Origin: Haloarcula laminariae | GTDB lineage: Archaea > Halobacteriota > Halobacteria > Halobacteriales > Haloarculaceae | Assembly: GCF_025457605.1 (NCBI RefSeq) | Contig: NZ_JAMZFY010000002.1 | Span: 558,001-622,000, forward strand | Direction of reading: 5' to 3' | DNA length: 64,000 nucleotides | Shown: in pieces, positions 23,666 to 31,739 of the stretch | How positions within the stretch are numbered: the stretch's first letter is position 1 | Layout: each line of letters begins with the position of its first letter | Made by a program: the position numbers and the translations under genes | The notes under the pieces: generated by a model | Told to the model about the DNA's origin: nothing | The model's input: the letters and a program-made list of their open reading frames with translations, nothing else | The model's database searches: none

Positions 23666-25536
23666 GTGCTGAAGAAACACCAACCGACGCGGACACGGAC
23701 GACGTCAGCGGTATTCTCCCCGCCTTTCTGGCCAGGAGTTTCCTGGCGAAGTTCGTCGTCGCCCTGTTGCTGGTCACCGTCGTCATCCTCGGCGTGAGCG
23801 CGAACACGTACGCCCAGACGAGCTCACAGCTCACGGCGGACACCCAGACGGAGTACGTCAGCGTCGCAAACTCCAGTGCGACACAGGTCGCCGAGTGGCG
23901 CCAGTCGCGACGCGACACGACTCGTCGCCTCGGACAGTTCGAAGTCATTCGCAGCGGGACCCAGAGCGAACGACAGGCGTTCCTGGAGGCCGAAGCCGAG
24001 CGGCTCCCGAACGACGTCATCAAGGTTCAGGTCGTGAACCGGTCGTCGACGACCGTCACGGCCAGCTCCGACACCACGCGCGTCGGGGAGTCCCAGCTCA
24101 GCCGAGAGGCCCCGTGGCGCAACGAGGAACTCGACTACGGCGAGGACGGCGTCTACATCGCGGAGGCGACGAACGCGCTCCAAACCTCGCTGGTCTCGTT
24201 CGTCACGCCGATAGAGACCGACGACGGCGACGACCTCGTCCTCGTGATGCAGACGGACCTCAACGCGCTCGCGAGCGACCTGCCACAGCCGTCCGAGGGC
24301 GTCTACTCCCAGGTTATCGACTCCCAGGGCCGAATCGTGGCCGGCACGCGCGGCCAGACGTCGCTGGGTGCCAACGCGGGCTCGCTCCAGCAGTACGACG
24401 AGAGCTCCGACGGCGCCGACCAGTCGTTCGTCCAGCGCGGGCTCGACGGGGAGAAGGGCTTTCTGGAGCCCGGCGAGGTGAAATCGTCCCTCTCCGGTGA
24501 GTACGTCGTCGCGTACCACCCGGTGGCCGACGAGGAGTGGGTCGTCGCGACCCACGTTCCGGTCTCGACCGCCTACGCCCTCCAGAACACCATCCAGAAC
24601 AACCTCCTCGTCCTCTCGGGCGTCGTGTTCCTCGGCATCGGCGTCATCGGTGTCGTCTTCGGTCGCGGGACTGTGAGCGCGCTGAACCGGCTCACCGAGA
24701 ACGCCGAACGGCTGGAGGCGGGGAACCTCGACACCGACCTCGAAGTGACCCGGCGCGACGAGTTCGGCCAACTGACCGCCTCGTTCGCGAGCATGCGCGA
24801 CGCGCTCCGGGACCGCATCCAGGAGGCCGAGTCCGCCCGCAAGGAGGCGGAGGTCTCCCGGCAGGAGGCCCTCGCCATGACCGACTACCTCCAGGAGAAA
24901 GCGGAGGACTACAGCGAGGTCATGCAGCAGTGTGCCAACGGCGACCTGACCCAGCGCATGGAGACCGACAACGAGAACGAGGCGATGGACCGCATCGCCG
25001 AGGAGTTCAACGACATGCTCGGCGAGCTGGAGAAGACCACCGGACAGCTCAAGACCTTCTCGGAGGAGGTCGCCGAGTCCAGCGAAATCGTGCTGACCAA
25101 CACGGAGAACGTGCGCCAGTCCGCGGAGCGGGTCACGGCCTCCGTCGAGCGCATCAACGCGGACGCGACCGACCAGGAGGCGCGTCTCGAAGAACTGGCC
25201 GGCGACCTCGACGTGGTCATCGAACGGCTCCACTCGCTGAAGGGCAACCCACACGTCGACATCAACGACGAGCTGGACCAGTTCGAGAACGTCGCCGCGG
25301 TGCTCGACGAGGCGACCGGGCAGAGCCAGTCCATCCGCACGGAGGCCGAGAGCGCCGGCGAGACCGCCAAACAGCAGGCCGACGAGCTGGACGAGGTCTC
25401 CGAACGCGCCGACCGACTCAAGCGCTACGCCAAACCGCTCGGGGGTATCCTCGACCGGTTCGAGACCGCGGCCGAACACGAGTTCGTCTTCTCCGGCGGC
25501 CCGAGCCAGCCGGTCCAGGACGACGGCGACGACTGA
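23662..25536 (+). CDS. Transducer-like membrane sensor lacking the signalling tip, paired with a binding protein
   Basis: 624 residues. Transmembrane helix about residues 28-50, Cache-like extracytoplasmic domain about 51-305, second helix about 310-332, HAMP about 333-385, second HAMP-like unit (CANGDLTQRM), then a coiled coil. As in the paralogue at 16019-17785, the coil lacks the conserved hairpin (no QTNLLALNA/EAARAG-type sequence) that binds CheA and CheW, yet keeps the outer halves and the ending EHEFVFSGGP. The ATG overlaps the binding-protein stop by 4 bases, so the pair is co-translated. Output is unknown. Confidence 0.87.
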   Translation: MSAEETPTDADTDDVSGILPAFLARSFLAKFVVALLLVTVVILGVSANTYAQTSSQLTADTQTEYVSVANSSATQVAEWRQSRRDTTRRLGQFEVIRSGTQSERQAFLEAEAERLPNDVIKVQVVNRSSTTVTASSDTTRVGESQLSREAPWRNEELDYGEDGVYIAEATNALQTSLVSFVTPIETDDGDDLVLVMQTDLNALASDLPQPSEGVYSQVIDSQGRIVAGTRGQTSLGANAGSLQQYDESSDGADQSFVQRGLDGEKGFLEPGEVKSSLSGEYVVAYHPVADEEWVVATHVPVSTAYALQNTIQNNLLVLSGVVFLGIGVIGVVFGRGTVSALNRLTENAERLEAGNLDTDLEVTRRDEFGQLTASFASMRDALRDRIQEAESARKEAEVSRQEALAMTDYLQEKAEDYSEVMQQCANGDLTQRMETDNENEAMDRIAEEFNDMLGELEKTTGQLKTFSEEVAESSEIVLTNTENVRQSAERVTASVERINADATDQEARLEELAGDLDVVIERLHSLKGNPHVDINDELDQFENVAAVLDEATGQSQSIRTEAESAGETAKQQADELDEVSERADRLKRYAKPLGGILDRFETAAEHEFVFSGGPSQPVQDDGDD

Positions 25537-25620
25537 GGCCGCGGTTCGCGTTTCCGCCGTTCCGAGTGCGCGGACACTGGGTCGTCAGGTACTTTTCCCC
25601 CTAGTCCTAAGCCGTCCCTC

Positions 25621-26463
25621 ATGGAGTATCTCGAGGCGCGTCGTGACCGCGTCGAGGCGCGGCTAGAGGCCGCCATCGACGCCGTCGAACCCGACGCCCT
25701 CGCCGACCAGGTCGGCCACGTCGTGCTCTCGGGCGGGAAGCGGGTCCGGCCGACGGTGACGGTACTGGCCTGTGAGGCCCTTGGCGGGGACCCGGCCGAC
25801 GCCGTCGACTTCGCGGTCGGCATCGAACTCGTCCACAACGCCTCGCTGGTCATCGACGATATCATCGACGAGTCCGAGGTCCGCCGGGGCGTACCCGCGG
25901 CGTGGGCCGAGTACGGGCACGGCTCGGCCATCATCGCCTCGGACGGGCTGCTCGGGGAGGCCTTCGGCCTTTTTTCGGCCGACGAGCGGGCGATGCAGAC
26001 CGTCTCCGAGGCGATGGTCGAACTCGGGGAGGGCGAGGCGATGGAGCTCGTCGCCGAGCCGACCAACGAGTCCGAGTACATGGAGCTTGCCCGCCGCAAG
26101 ACGGGGGCGCTGTTCCGGGCGGCCGCCGAGCTGGGGGCTATCGCCGCCGACGCCGACGCCTACGCCGTCGAGGCGATGGGCGAGTACGCACAGCGGGTCG
26201 GGGTGGCCTTCCAGATGCGCGACGACGTGCTGGACGCCACCTCCGACGCGGAGACGCTGGGCAAGCCGACGGGGCACGACGCCGAGATGGAACGGCCCTC
26301 CTTCCTCGAAGTGACCGACCTCACGGCCGAGGAGGCAAACGACAAGGCCCGCGCCGAGTCCGACGCCGCCTTGGAGGCCCTGGAGGCCGCCGACGCCCCC
26401 GACTCCCAGTCCGTCGAGTACCTCCGGGAGCTGGCGGAGTTCGTCGTCGTGCGTGAGCGATAA
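25621..26463 (+). CDS. idsA: Polyprenyl synthetase (geranylgeranyl/farnesyl diphosphate synthase type)
   Basis: A 280-residue all-helical trans-prenyltransferase. Both aspartate-rich motifs are present: LVIDDIIDES (first) and QMRDDVLDA (second), as is GGKRVRP, which binds isopentenyl diphosphate. It is shorter than the roughly 350-residue enzymes that also exist in haloarchaea. Chain length (C20 for lipids or longer for quinones) cannot be fixed from the residues before the first motif alone. Followed by three overlapping genes after a 110-base gap. Confidence 0.9.
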   Translation: MEYLEARRDRVEARLEAAIDAVEPDALADQVGHVVLSGGKRVRPTVTVLACEALGGDPADAVDFAVGIELVHNASLVIDDIIDESEVRRGVPAAWAEYGHGSAIIASDGLLGEAFGLFSADERAMQTVSEAMVELGEGEAMELVAEPTNESEYMELARRKTGALFRAAAELGAIAADADAYAVEAMGEYAQRVGVAFQMRDDVLDATSDAETLGKPTGHDAEMERPSFLEVTDLTAEEANDKARAESDAALEALEAADAPDSQSVEYLRELAEFVVVRER

Positions 26464-26572
26464 CTCGCGCCGACGACGCCCCGCTCTGGCCGTGCCCACG
26501 ACACGCCGTCCCAGCAAACGCCTTCGCTCCGAGAACAGCAGGTCTTTAGCCGGCTATCGACAAGCGACTCCA

Positions 26573-27133
26573 ATGACAGTCATCGGTGTCGTCGGACTCC
26601 CCGGCAGCGGCAAGAGCGAGGCGGCCGAGGTCGCAAGCGAGATGGGCGTGCCGGTCGTGACGATGGGCGATGTCATCCGCGCGGAGTGTCGCGAGCGGGG
26701 GCTGGACCCGGCGACGGACCACGGGACCGTGGCGAAGGCGCTGCGCGAGGAGAACGGCCCGGGCGCCATCGCCGAGCGCTCGCTGCCGATAATCGAGGAC
26801 GAACGGGCGGGCCACGACACCGTCCTCGTCGACGGCATCCGCTCGGACGTGGAGGTCGAGGCGTTCCGGCGGGCCTTCGGTGATTCGTTTGCCCTCGTCG
26901 AAATCACGGCGCCGTTCGACGTCCGGGCCGAGCGCCTGGACCTCAGGGGGCGGGACGCCGGCGCCGACGAGGGCGGCGAATCGCTCGAAGACCGCGACGA
27001 GCGGGAGCTGGGCTTCGGGATGGGCGAGGCGATGGAGATGGCCGACGTGACCGTCGAGAACACCGACTCGCTGTCGGCGTTCCAGCGCCGGATTCGTACG
27101 CTGCTGGAGGAGGGCGTGGAGGTCCAGTCGTGA
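26573..27133 (+). CDS. UPF0200 family P-loop nucleotide kinase-like protein
   Basis: A 186-residue P-loop protein: Walker A GLPGSGKSE at the N-terminus, then VDGIRSDVEVEAFR, and a lid-like region with the acidic loop RDAGADEGGESLEDRD. The fold resembles adenylate or dephospho-CoA kinases, but the biochemical role of UPF0200 is unsettled. The ATG at 26573 is the family start; the frame is open upstream but low in conservation. It overlaps UPF0201 by 4 bases. Confidence 0.9.
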   Translation: MTVIGVVGLPGSGKSEAAEVASEMGVPVVTMGDVIRAECRERGLDPATDHGTVAKALREENGPGAIAERSLPIIEDERAGHDTVLVDGIRSDVEVEAFRRAFGDSFALVEITAPFDVRAERLDLRGRDAGADEGGESLEDRDERELGFGMGEAMEMADVTVENTDSLSAFQRRIRTLLEEGVEVQS

Positions 27134-27546
27134 GCAGCGTCTACAGCGTCGACGTCGAGATAACCGCGCCCGTCAACGACACCGAGGTCACCGCGCGGGT
27201 GGCCGACGCCATCCGGAACCTCTTCCCGGAGGCCGACCCCGACCACCGCGAGGGCGAGCTCGTCGCGACGGTCCACACGATGGAGGGGTTCTCCGAGGAA
27301 CTGCACCGCGCGGAGATTCTGGACACGGCCCGCTCGGTGTTCTTCGACGACCTGGCCGGCGACCGCTTTACCTTCGACCTGAAGAAGCAGGCGGCCTTCG
27401 AGGGGCGGGTGAACTTCGCCGTCGGCGAGCCCGCCGAACTGGGCGACATCCACGTCGTCGTCACGGTTCGCGAGCCCGACGCCGAGGCGTACATCGACTA
27501 CGTCGCGCCGGCGACGGAGGACGGCAAGCCCGTCGACACCGAATGA
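27130..27546 (+). CDS. UPF0201 family RNA-binding-like protein
   Basis: A 138-residue archaeal protein of UPF0201 (DUF54), with a fold related to ribosomal protein L5 in the family. Segments VDVEITAPVNDTEVTARVADA and AAFEGRVNFAVGE are characteristic. The start is GTG at 27130, overlapping the UPF0200 stop by 4 bases; the UPF0200-UPF0201 neighbourhood is conserved in haloarchaea. It overlaps the HAD-like gene by 4 bases at the other end. Confidence 0.9.
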   Translation: MSSVYSVDVEITAPVNDTEVTARVADAIRNLFPEADPDHREGELVATVHTMEGFSEELHRAEILDTARSVFFDDLAGDRFTFDLKKQAAFEGRVNFAVGEPAELGDIHVVVTVREPDAEAYIDYVAPATEDGKPVDTE

Positions 27547-28151
27547 CCGAGGCGCTCTGTTTCGCCCTGGACGGGGTACTTGTCCACCGGACCCGGTCGG
27601 ACGCCGAACTCCTGCGGGACGTGTTTGCCGCACATGACATCGACCCGACCGACGACCTCCTGGCAACGGCCCGACGGACTTTTCGCAACGCGTTCGAGGC
27701 CATAGAGCCCGACCCCTACCGGCAGTCGATGGCGGCGGTCGTCTCGGCGGCCGACGCCGAGGCCGACCCGGAGGACGTGGTCGCGACGCTGCGCGAGGAG
27801 ACCTACGCCGCGACGACCGTGCCCGAGGCCGCCCGCGAGAGCCTGGTCGGGCTGGCCGACGACAGCACGCTCGCGGTCATCACGAACGGTCCCCGGGAGT
27901 GGCAGGTCGGCAAGCTCGCCCATCACGACCTTCGCGACCGGTTCGACGCCGTCGTGGCCTCCTACGACGCCGGCGCACACACGCCAGACACGGCCCCGTT
28001 CGACCGCCTCCGGGAGCGGCTCCCCGCCGACGAGTACGTGATGGTCGGGGACGGCGACGACGTGGAGGGCGCGCGGGCCGCCGGGTTCGTCTCCATCGAG
28101 TACAGCACGGAGGGGGCGGACCTCTGGGCGACTATCGACGCCCTGCTCTAA
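27543..28151 (+). CDS. HAD-like protein lacking the nucleophilic Asp (probable pseudoenzyme)
   Basis: A 202-residue protein with haloacid dehalogenase fold order. Motif I reads CFALDGVLV where active members have DxDG: the nucleophile position is Ala8 (codon GCC at 27564-27566), while Asp10 is kept. Motif II is ITNGP (Thr114, Asn115). The motif III Lys is replaced by His146 in AGAHTPDTAPF. Motif IV is MVGDGDDVEGARAAG. Two of four catalytic features are therefore missing, so phosphatase activity is unlikely. It is the third gene of an overlapping operon with UPF0200 and UPF0201, and its end overlaps the next convergent gene. Confidence 0.87.
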   Translation: MTEALCFALDGVLVHRTRSDAELLRDVFAAHDIDPTDDLLATARRTFRNAFEAIEPDPYRQSMAAVVSAADAEADPEDVVATLREETYAATTVPEAARESLVGLADDSTLAVITNGPREWQVGKLAHHDLRDRFDAVVASYDAGAHTPDTAPFDRLRERLPADEYVMVGDGDDVEGARAAGFVSIEYSTEGADLWATIDALL

Positions 28152-28702
28152 TCTTCCGCCAGATAGACGCCGGCCTTCGGATGCTGGTCGGCGTCCTCGG
28201 CGATGCGGTCGTCGTCGCGGGCGGCTTCGATTTCCGCCTTCGCGGCCTCGCGGTCCATCCCGCCGACGACCGCCATGACGTCGATGAGCTGGTCCTCGTT
28301 GGCACGCTGGCGGCCGCCCGAGGTGTTCCCGAGCACCGAGGGCGCGGTCGCTTCGAAGAAGCGGAGGTAGGCGGCGGGGTCGCGCTCGCCGCGGAGCCGG
28401 TCGTGCCACGCCGCCGGGTACTGGCTGATGCGGCCGTCACCTAGCTCGTAGATGCGGTCGCCGTCGTCGACCCAGCTCTCGGAGCCGGTGCGCCGCTCCC
28501 CGACGGCCGCCACGAACCCTTCTCTGTCGAAGCTGCTGTCCTCGCGCTCTTCCAACTCCTGGACGTAGGCGTCGACGGCCGCCTCGGGGACGCCCGGCCG
28601 GTCGTCGTGATACCGTTCGAGGATATCCAGCAGCTCCCGGGTTCCCAGTGCGTCGCCCTGGTGGACTATCTCCTCGACCGCCTGCTGGTCGGTGTCGACC
28701 AT
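28148..28702 (-). CDS. Conserved-looking hypothetical protein
   Basis: 184 residues, acidic and helical, with no signal or membrane segment. It starts MVDTDQQAVEEIVHQGDALG and has Trp/Tyr-containing middle segments such as GDGRISQYPAAWHDRLRG. Codon use is like the neighbours and the frame is full length, so it is a real gene. I do not recognise the family. It overlaps the convergent HAD-like gene by 4 bases. Confidence 0.75.
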   Translation of the reverse strand: MVDTDQQAVEEIVHQGDALGTRELLDILERYHDDRPGVPEAAVDAYVQELEEREDSSFDREGFVAAVGERRTGSESWVDDGDRIYELGDGRISQYPAAWHDRLRGERDPAAYLRFFEATAPSVLGNTSGGRQRANEDQLIDVMAVVGGMDREAAKAEIEAARDDDRIAEDADQHPKAGVYLAED

Positions 28703-28741
28703 GTAGACTGTATTGTTGGGAGATTGATAAACGAGCGGCTT

Positions 28742-29797
28742 TTAGACGCCGCTGACGAAAACAGCGACCCACTCGCCGACCTCGCGGCGCTCGGTCACCC
28801 GCACTTCTTCGACCCACTTCACCCACTGGAACCCCCGGCGGTCGGGCGCGACCAGCCGGAGCGGGAAGCCGTGCCCGTGGGAGAGCCGCTCGCCGTCGAC
28901 GCGGGTCGCGAGCAGGGCGTCGCGGGCCTCGTCGATGGGGAGGCTCCAGCGGTAGCCCGTGACGGAGCGGAACTGCACCCACGCGGCGGCGCCGTCGGGG
29001 TCGGCGGCGTCGAGCAGGTCGCCCACGCGGACGCCCTGCCAGTCGTGTTCGGAGTACCAGCCGCTCGTGCAGTCGAGCACGGCGCGGCCGCTCGCGCCGG
29101 TCGGCAGGTCGGCGAGGTCGTACGACGCCCTGCTCGCGACCCGGCCGGTGACGGCGAGCGTCCAGTCGGCGGCGTCGACCGGCTCGGGGTCGTCGGCGAC
29201 CCAGCTCGTCACCGGGAAACGGTTGCCGTCGTCGCTGCCGTCCTCCCGGGAGCCAGTGAAGCGGCGGTCGGCGCCGGCGGTCGCCAGCGCGTCGTTGACG
29301 GGTCCCTGCAGCCGCCAGACGGCGGCGCCGGTCGCGACGAGTCCGGCGTAGCGCAGCGCGTCCCGGCGGCCGTGTCGGACCGCCGTCTCGGGGGAGTGAA
29401 AGCGATAGCGGAGGTGGGCCAGCAATAGCGGCGCGAGGAGCAGGCCCAGCGCGGTGTGGAGGTGAAAGAGGCCCCACGGTCCGAGGTCGAGCGAGCCCCC
29501 GAAAACCCACCAGACGCCGGTGGCGAGCGCGCCGGCCGCGTCGACGGCGAGCGCGACCGAGACGATGCGCGCGCCGGTCAAGCGCTCCGGGGCGACCCGG
29601 TGGCGGACCCGCCAGAGCTTGACGGGCAACAGGCCGACGAGGACGACCCCCGAGACGGCGTGGAGGTCGATGACCCACGCGGCGGCCGCGGTGCCGGCGA
29701 AGATGGTGCCGACGCCGGTGGCAAGCAGCGTCGCGACGGCGACGAACAGCCCCCAGTCGACCGCCCGGGGCGAGGGAGTGTACCGGCGCCAGTCCAT
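28742..29797 (-). CDS. Membrane cytochrome-like domain fused to a sulfite-oxidase-type molybdopterin domain
   Basis: 351 residues. Residues about 15-145 hold four hydrophobic helices with paired His (LHAVSGVVLVGLLPVKL, LHTALGLLLAPLLLAHL), suggesting a b-haem membrane domain. After a twin-Arg-like RRDALRYAG helix comes a YedY/sulfite-oxidase molybdopterin domain (about 195-340): the molybdenum-ligating Cys in AVLDCTSGWYS, RSVTGYRWSLP and the closing GFPLRLVAPDRRGFQWVKWV. MsrP and MsrQ are separate in bacteria; here electron entry and catalysis seem joined. Substrate unknown, perhaps sulfoxide reduction. Confidence 0.85.
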   Translation of the reverse strand: MDWRRYTPSPRAVDWGLFVAVATLLATGVGTIFAGTAAAAWVIDLHAVSGVVLVGLLPVKLWRVRHRVAPERLTGARIVSVALAVDAAGALATGVWWVFGGSLDLGPWGLFHLHTALGLLLAPLLLAHLRYRFHSPETAVRHGRRDALRYAGLVATGAAVWRLQGPVNDALATAGADRRFTGSREDGSDDGNRFPVTSWVADDPEPVDAADWTLAVTGRVASRASYDLADLPTGASGRAVLDCTSGWYSEHDWQGVRVGDLLDAADPDGAAAWVQFRSVTGYRWSLPIDEARDALLATRVDGERLSHGHGFPLRLVAPDRRGFQWVKWVEEVRVTERREVGEWVAVFVSGV

Positions 29798-29821
29798 ACC
29801 TCTCGTAGGGCGGGGAGACGC

Positions 29822-30760
29822 TTAGTAGGCCCGCCGGAGCGCCACGTCGCCCCCGCTCGTCCGGACAGTGACGGCGTCGCCGTCGTTGTTCCAGACCGCC
29901 CCGCTGGCCCCCCAGTAGCGCGCCGTTCGGTTGTCGGTCCCGCTGCCGGTGTAGAGAGTGACGCGCTCGCCGGGACCGAGCGAGTAGTTCCGGAAGCTGT
30001 ACGCCCGGCCCGCGGCGTCGGAGACGGTCCAGCCGGACAGGTTCAGGTCGCCGTCGCCGCGGTTCGCGAAGACGAGGTACTCGCCGTTCAGATTGTGATT
30101 GTCGTTGCCGGCGGCGTCCTCGTGGACCTCGACCAGGGCGAGCCCCGAGGGGCTGGCCGTGGCCGTCGGGGTCTCCCAGTCGGCGGCGTCGGGGTCGACA
30201 CAGCGCCAGAGGCCGCGCCGGGCCTCGCGGGCGCCCGTTTCGGCCTCGGTAAACGACGCCCGTCGGCTGAAGTCGCTGTCGTAGACGCGGGCGCGACCGG
30301 ACGCCACCAGCTGGTAGTTGAACAGGCGGTCGTCGACGACCACGTAGGCCAGCAGCCGGTCGTAGTAGCCCCGCCGGTCCAGATTGGGGTCCGTGGCGAT
30401 GCCGACGGTCCGCCCGAGTAACCGGTCTTTCGCGTAGTTCGAGGCGTTCGTCCCCGCCTCGCGGAGACAGTCAGCGCCGGCCGCGGTGTCGGGGACGCCC
30501 TCGAACTCCGCCGGGTCGTTCTCGGCGCGGACCTCGGGCGTGTCGACGCCGACCAGCCGGACGGTGTCGCGGGTGCCGTTGCGGTACTCGACGCGGACGG
30601 TGTCCCCGTCGACGACGGCGGTGACGCTGACCCGCGTCGTCTCCGTCGGGAGCGAGCCGGCCGTTCCCGGCGCCGTCGGGCCGGCGTCGTCGCCCACGAG
30701 GCCGCCACAGCCCGCCAGCACCACCAGCGCGACCACGAGTCCGGCTCGGTACGCTGTCAT
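29822..30760 (-). CDS. Lipoprotein with thermonuclease-like and lamin-tail domains
   Basis: A 312-residue exported protein. The lipobox signal (LVVALVVLAGC) precedes a staphylococcal-nuclease-like domain (about residues 40-190; VTAVVDGDTVRV, VRLVGVDTPEV, YDRLLAYVVV, RRGLWRC) and a C-terminal lamin-tail Ig-like domain (about 205-312; NLNGEYLVFANRGDGDLNLSGW). The two domains are often combined in haloarchaea. It probably degrades extracellular nucleic acid. The ATG at 30760 gives a standard lipoprotein signal; a start seven codons earlier is possible. Confidence 0.9.
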   Translation of the reverse strand: MTAYRAGLVVALVVLAGCGGLVGDDAGPTAPGTAGSLPTETTRVSVTAVVDGDTVRVEYRNGTRDTVRLVGVDTPEVRAENDPAEFEGVPDTAAGADCLREAGTNASNYAKDRLLGRTVGIATDPNLDRRGYYDRLLAYVVVDDRLFNYQLVASGRARVYDSDFSRRASFTEAETGAREARRGLWRCVDPDAADWETPTATASPSGLALVEVHEDAAGNDNHNLNGEYLVFANRGDGDLNLSGWTVSDAAGRAYSFRNYSLGPGERVTLYTGSGTDNRTARYWGASGAVWNNDGDAVTVRTSGGDVALRRAY

Positions 30761-30835
30761 CGTCGGAGGGAGGGGACCCACCTACACAACCCTTCGGGCG
30801 GGGAGTTATGCCGCTGGCCTGAGAGGTTCCAGTCG

Positions 30836-31726
30836 ATGCTCGCCCTGCACGTCAGTGAGGTCATGCAGACGCCCGTCCGCACCATCAGCCCCGAGCGCCC
30901 GGTCGTCGAGGCGGCGACGCGGCTCCGCGACGAGGGTATCGGCTCGCTGGTCGTCGAACGCGACGGGGAGTGTGTCGGCATCATCACCGAGAGCGACATC
31001 GTCGCGGTCACCGCCGCGGAGGGCGACACGCGAAAGCTGACGGTCGCGGACGTGATGGCGACCGCGCTCGTGACCGTCGGGCCCGACACGGAGCTGTCGG
31101 TCGCCGCCGACCGCCTGCGAGCCAACGGTATCAAGAAGCTCCCCGTCGTCGAGGACGGCGAACTCGTCGGTATCGTGACGACGACGGACATCTCGCGGTA
31201 CGTCCCGCACGTCACTCGCCCGGAGCCGTCGACCGACGCCCGCCCGGAGCGCCGGCGCTTTACCCGCCCCGACACGCAGTACGAGGACGACGACTGGGAG
31301 TTCGACAGCTACGGCGTCGCCGACGGCATCGACGTGGGCGACCACGTCCGCTTCTCGAAGACGCTCTCGGCGACCGACGTCGAGCGCTTCGCCGAGATAA
31401 GCGGCGACACGAACCGGCTGCATCTGGACGAGCAATTCGCCGAGCGGAGCCGCTTCGGCCGCCGAATCGTCCACGGGACGCTGGTCTCTGGCATCATCAG
31501 CGCCGCGCTCGCCCGGCTGCCGGGCCTCACTATCTACCTCTCACAGGAGCTCTCCTATCGGGGGCCGGTCGACGTCGGCGAGCGCGTCACCGCCCACTGC
31601 GAGGTCGTCGAACAGCTCCGCGAGGACCGCTTCCGGCTGTCGACCTCGGTCGACGACGGCGAGGGCAACTGCGTCGTCGAGGGCGACGCCGTCGTCATCT
31701 CGGACCCGATTCCCGAGGACGCCTGA
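30836..31726 (+). CDS. CBS-pair protein fused to a MaoC-like hydratase domain
   Basis: 296 residues. Two CBS domains (about 1-60, starting VSEVMQTPVRTISP, and 67-125, VADVMATALVTVGPD) form a Bateman module that binds adenine nucleotides. After a charged linker comes a MaoC/(R)-hydratase hot-dog domain (about 160-290) with SGDTNRLHLDEQFA, the Asp/His hydratase signature, and HGTLVSGIISA. It probably hydrates enoyl-CoA, controlled by adenylate level through the CBS pair (inference). Single gene, convergent with the next. Confidence 0.9.
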   Translation: MLALHVSEVMQTPVRTISPERPVVEAATRLRDEGIGSLVVERDGECVGIITESDIVAVTAAEGDTRKLTVADVMATALVTVGPDTELSVAADRLRANGIKKLPVVEDGELVGIVTTTDISRYVPHVTRPEPSTDARPERRRFTRPDTQYEDDDWEFDSYGVADGIDVGDHVRFSKTLSATDVERFAEISGDTNRLHLDEQFAERSRFGRRIVHGTLVSGIISAALARLPGLTIYLSQELSYRGPVDVGERVTAHCEVVEQLREDRFRLSTSVDDGEGNCVVEGDAVVISDPIPEDA

Positions 31727-31739
31727 TATCGACGGGCCG

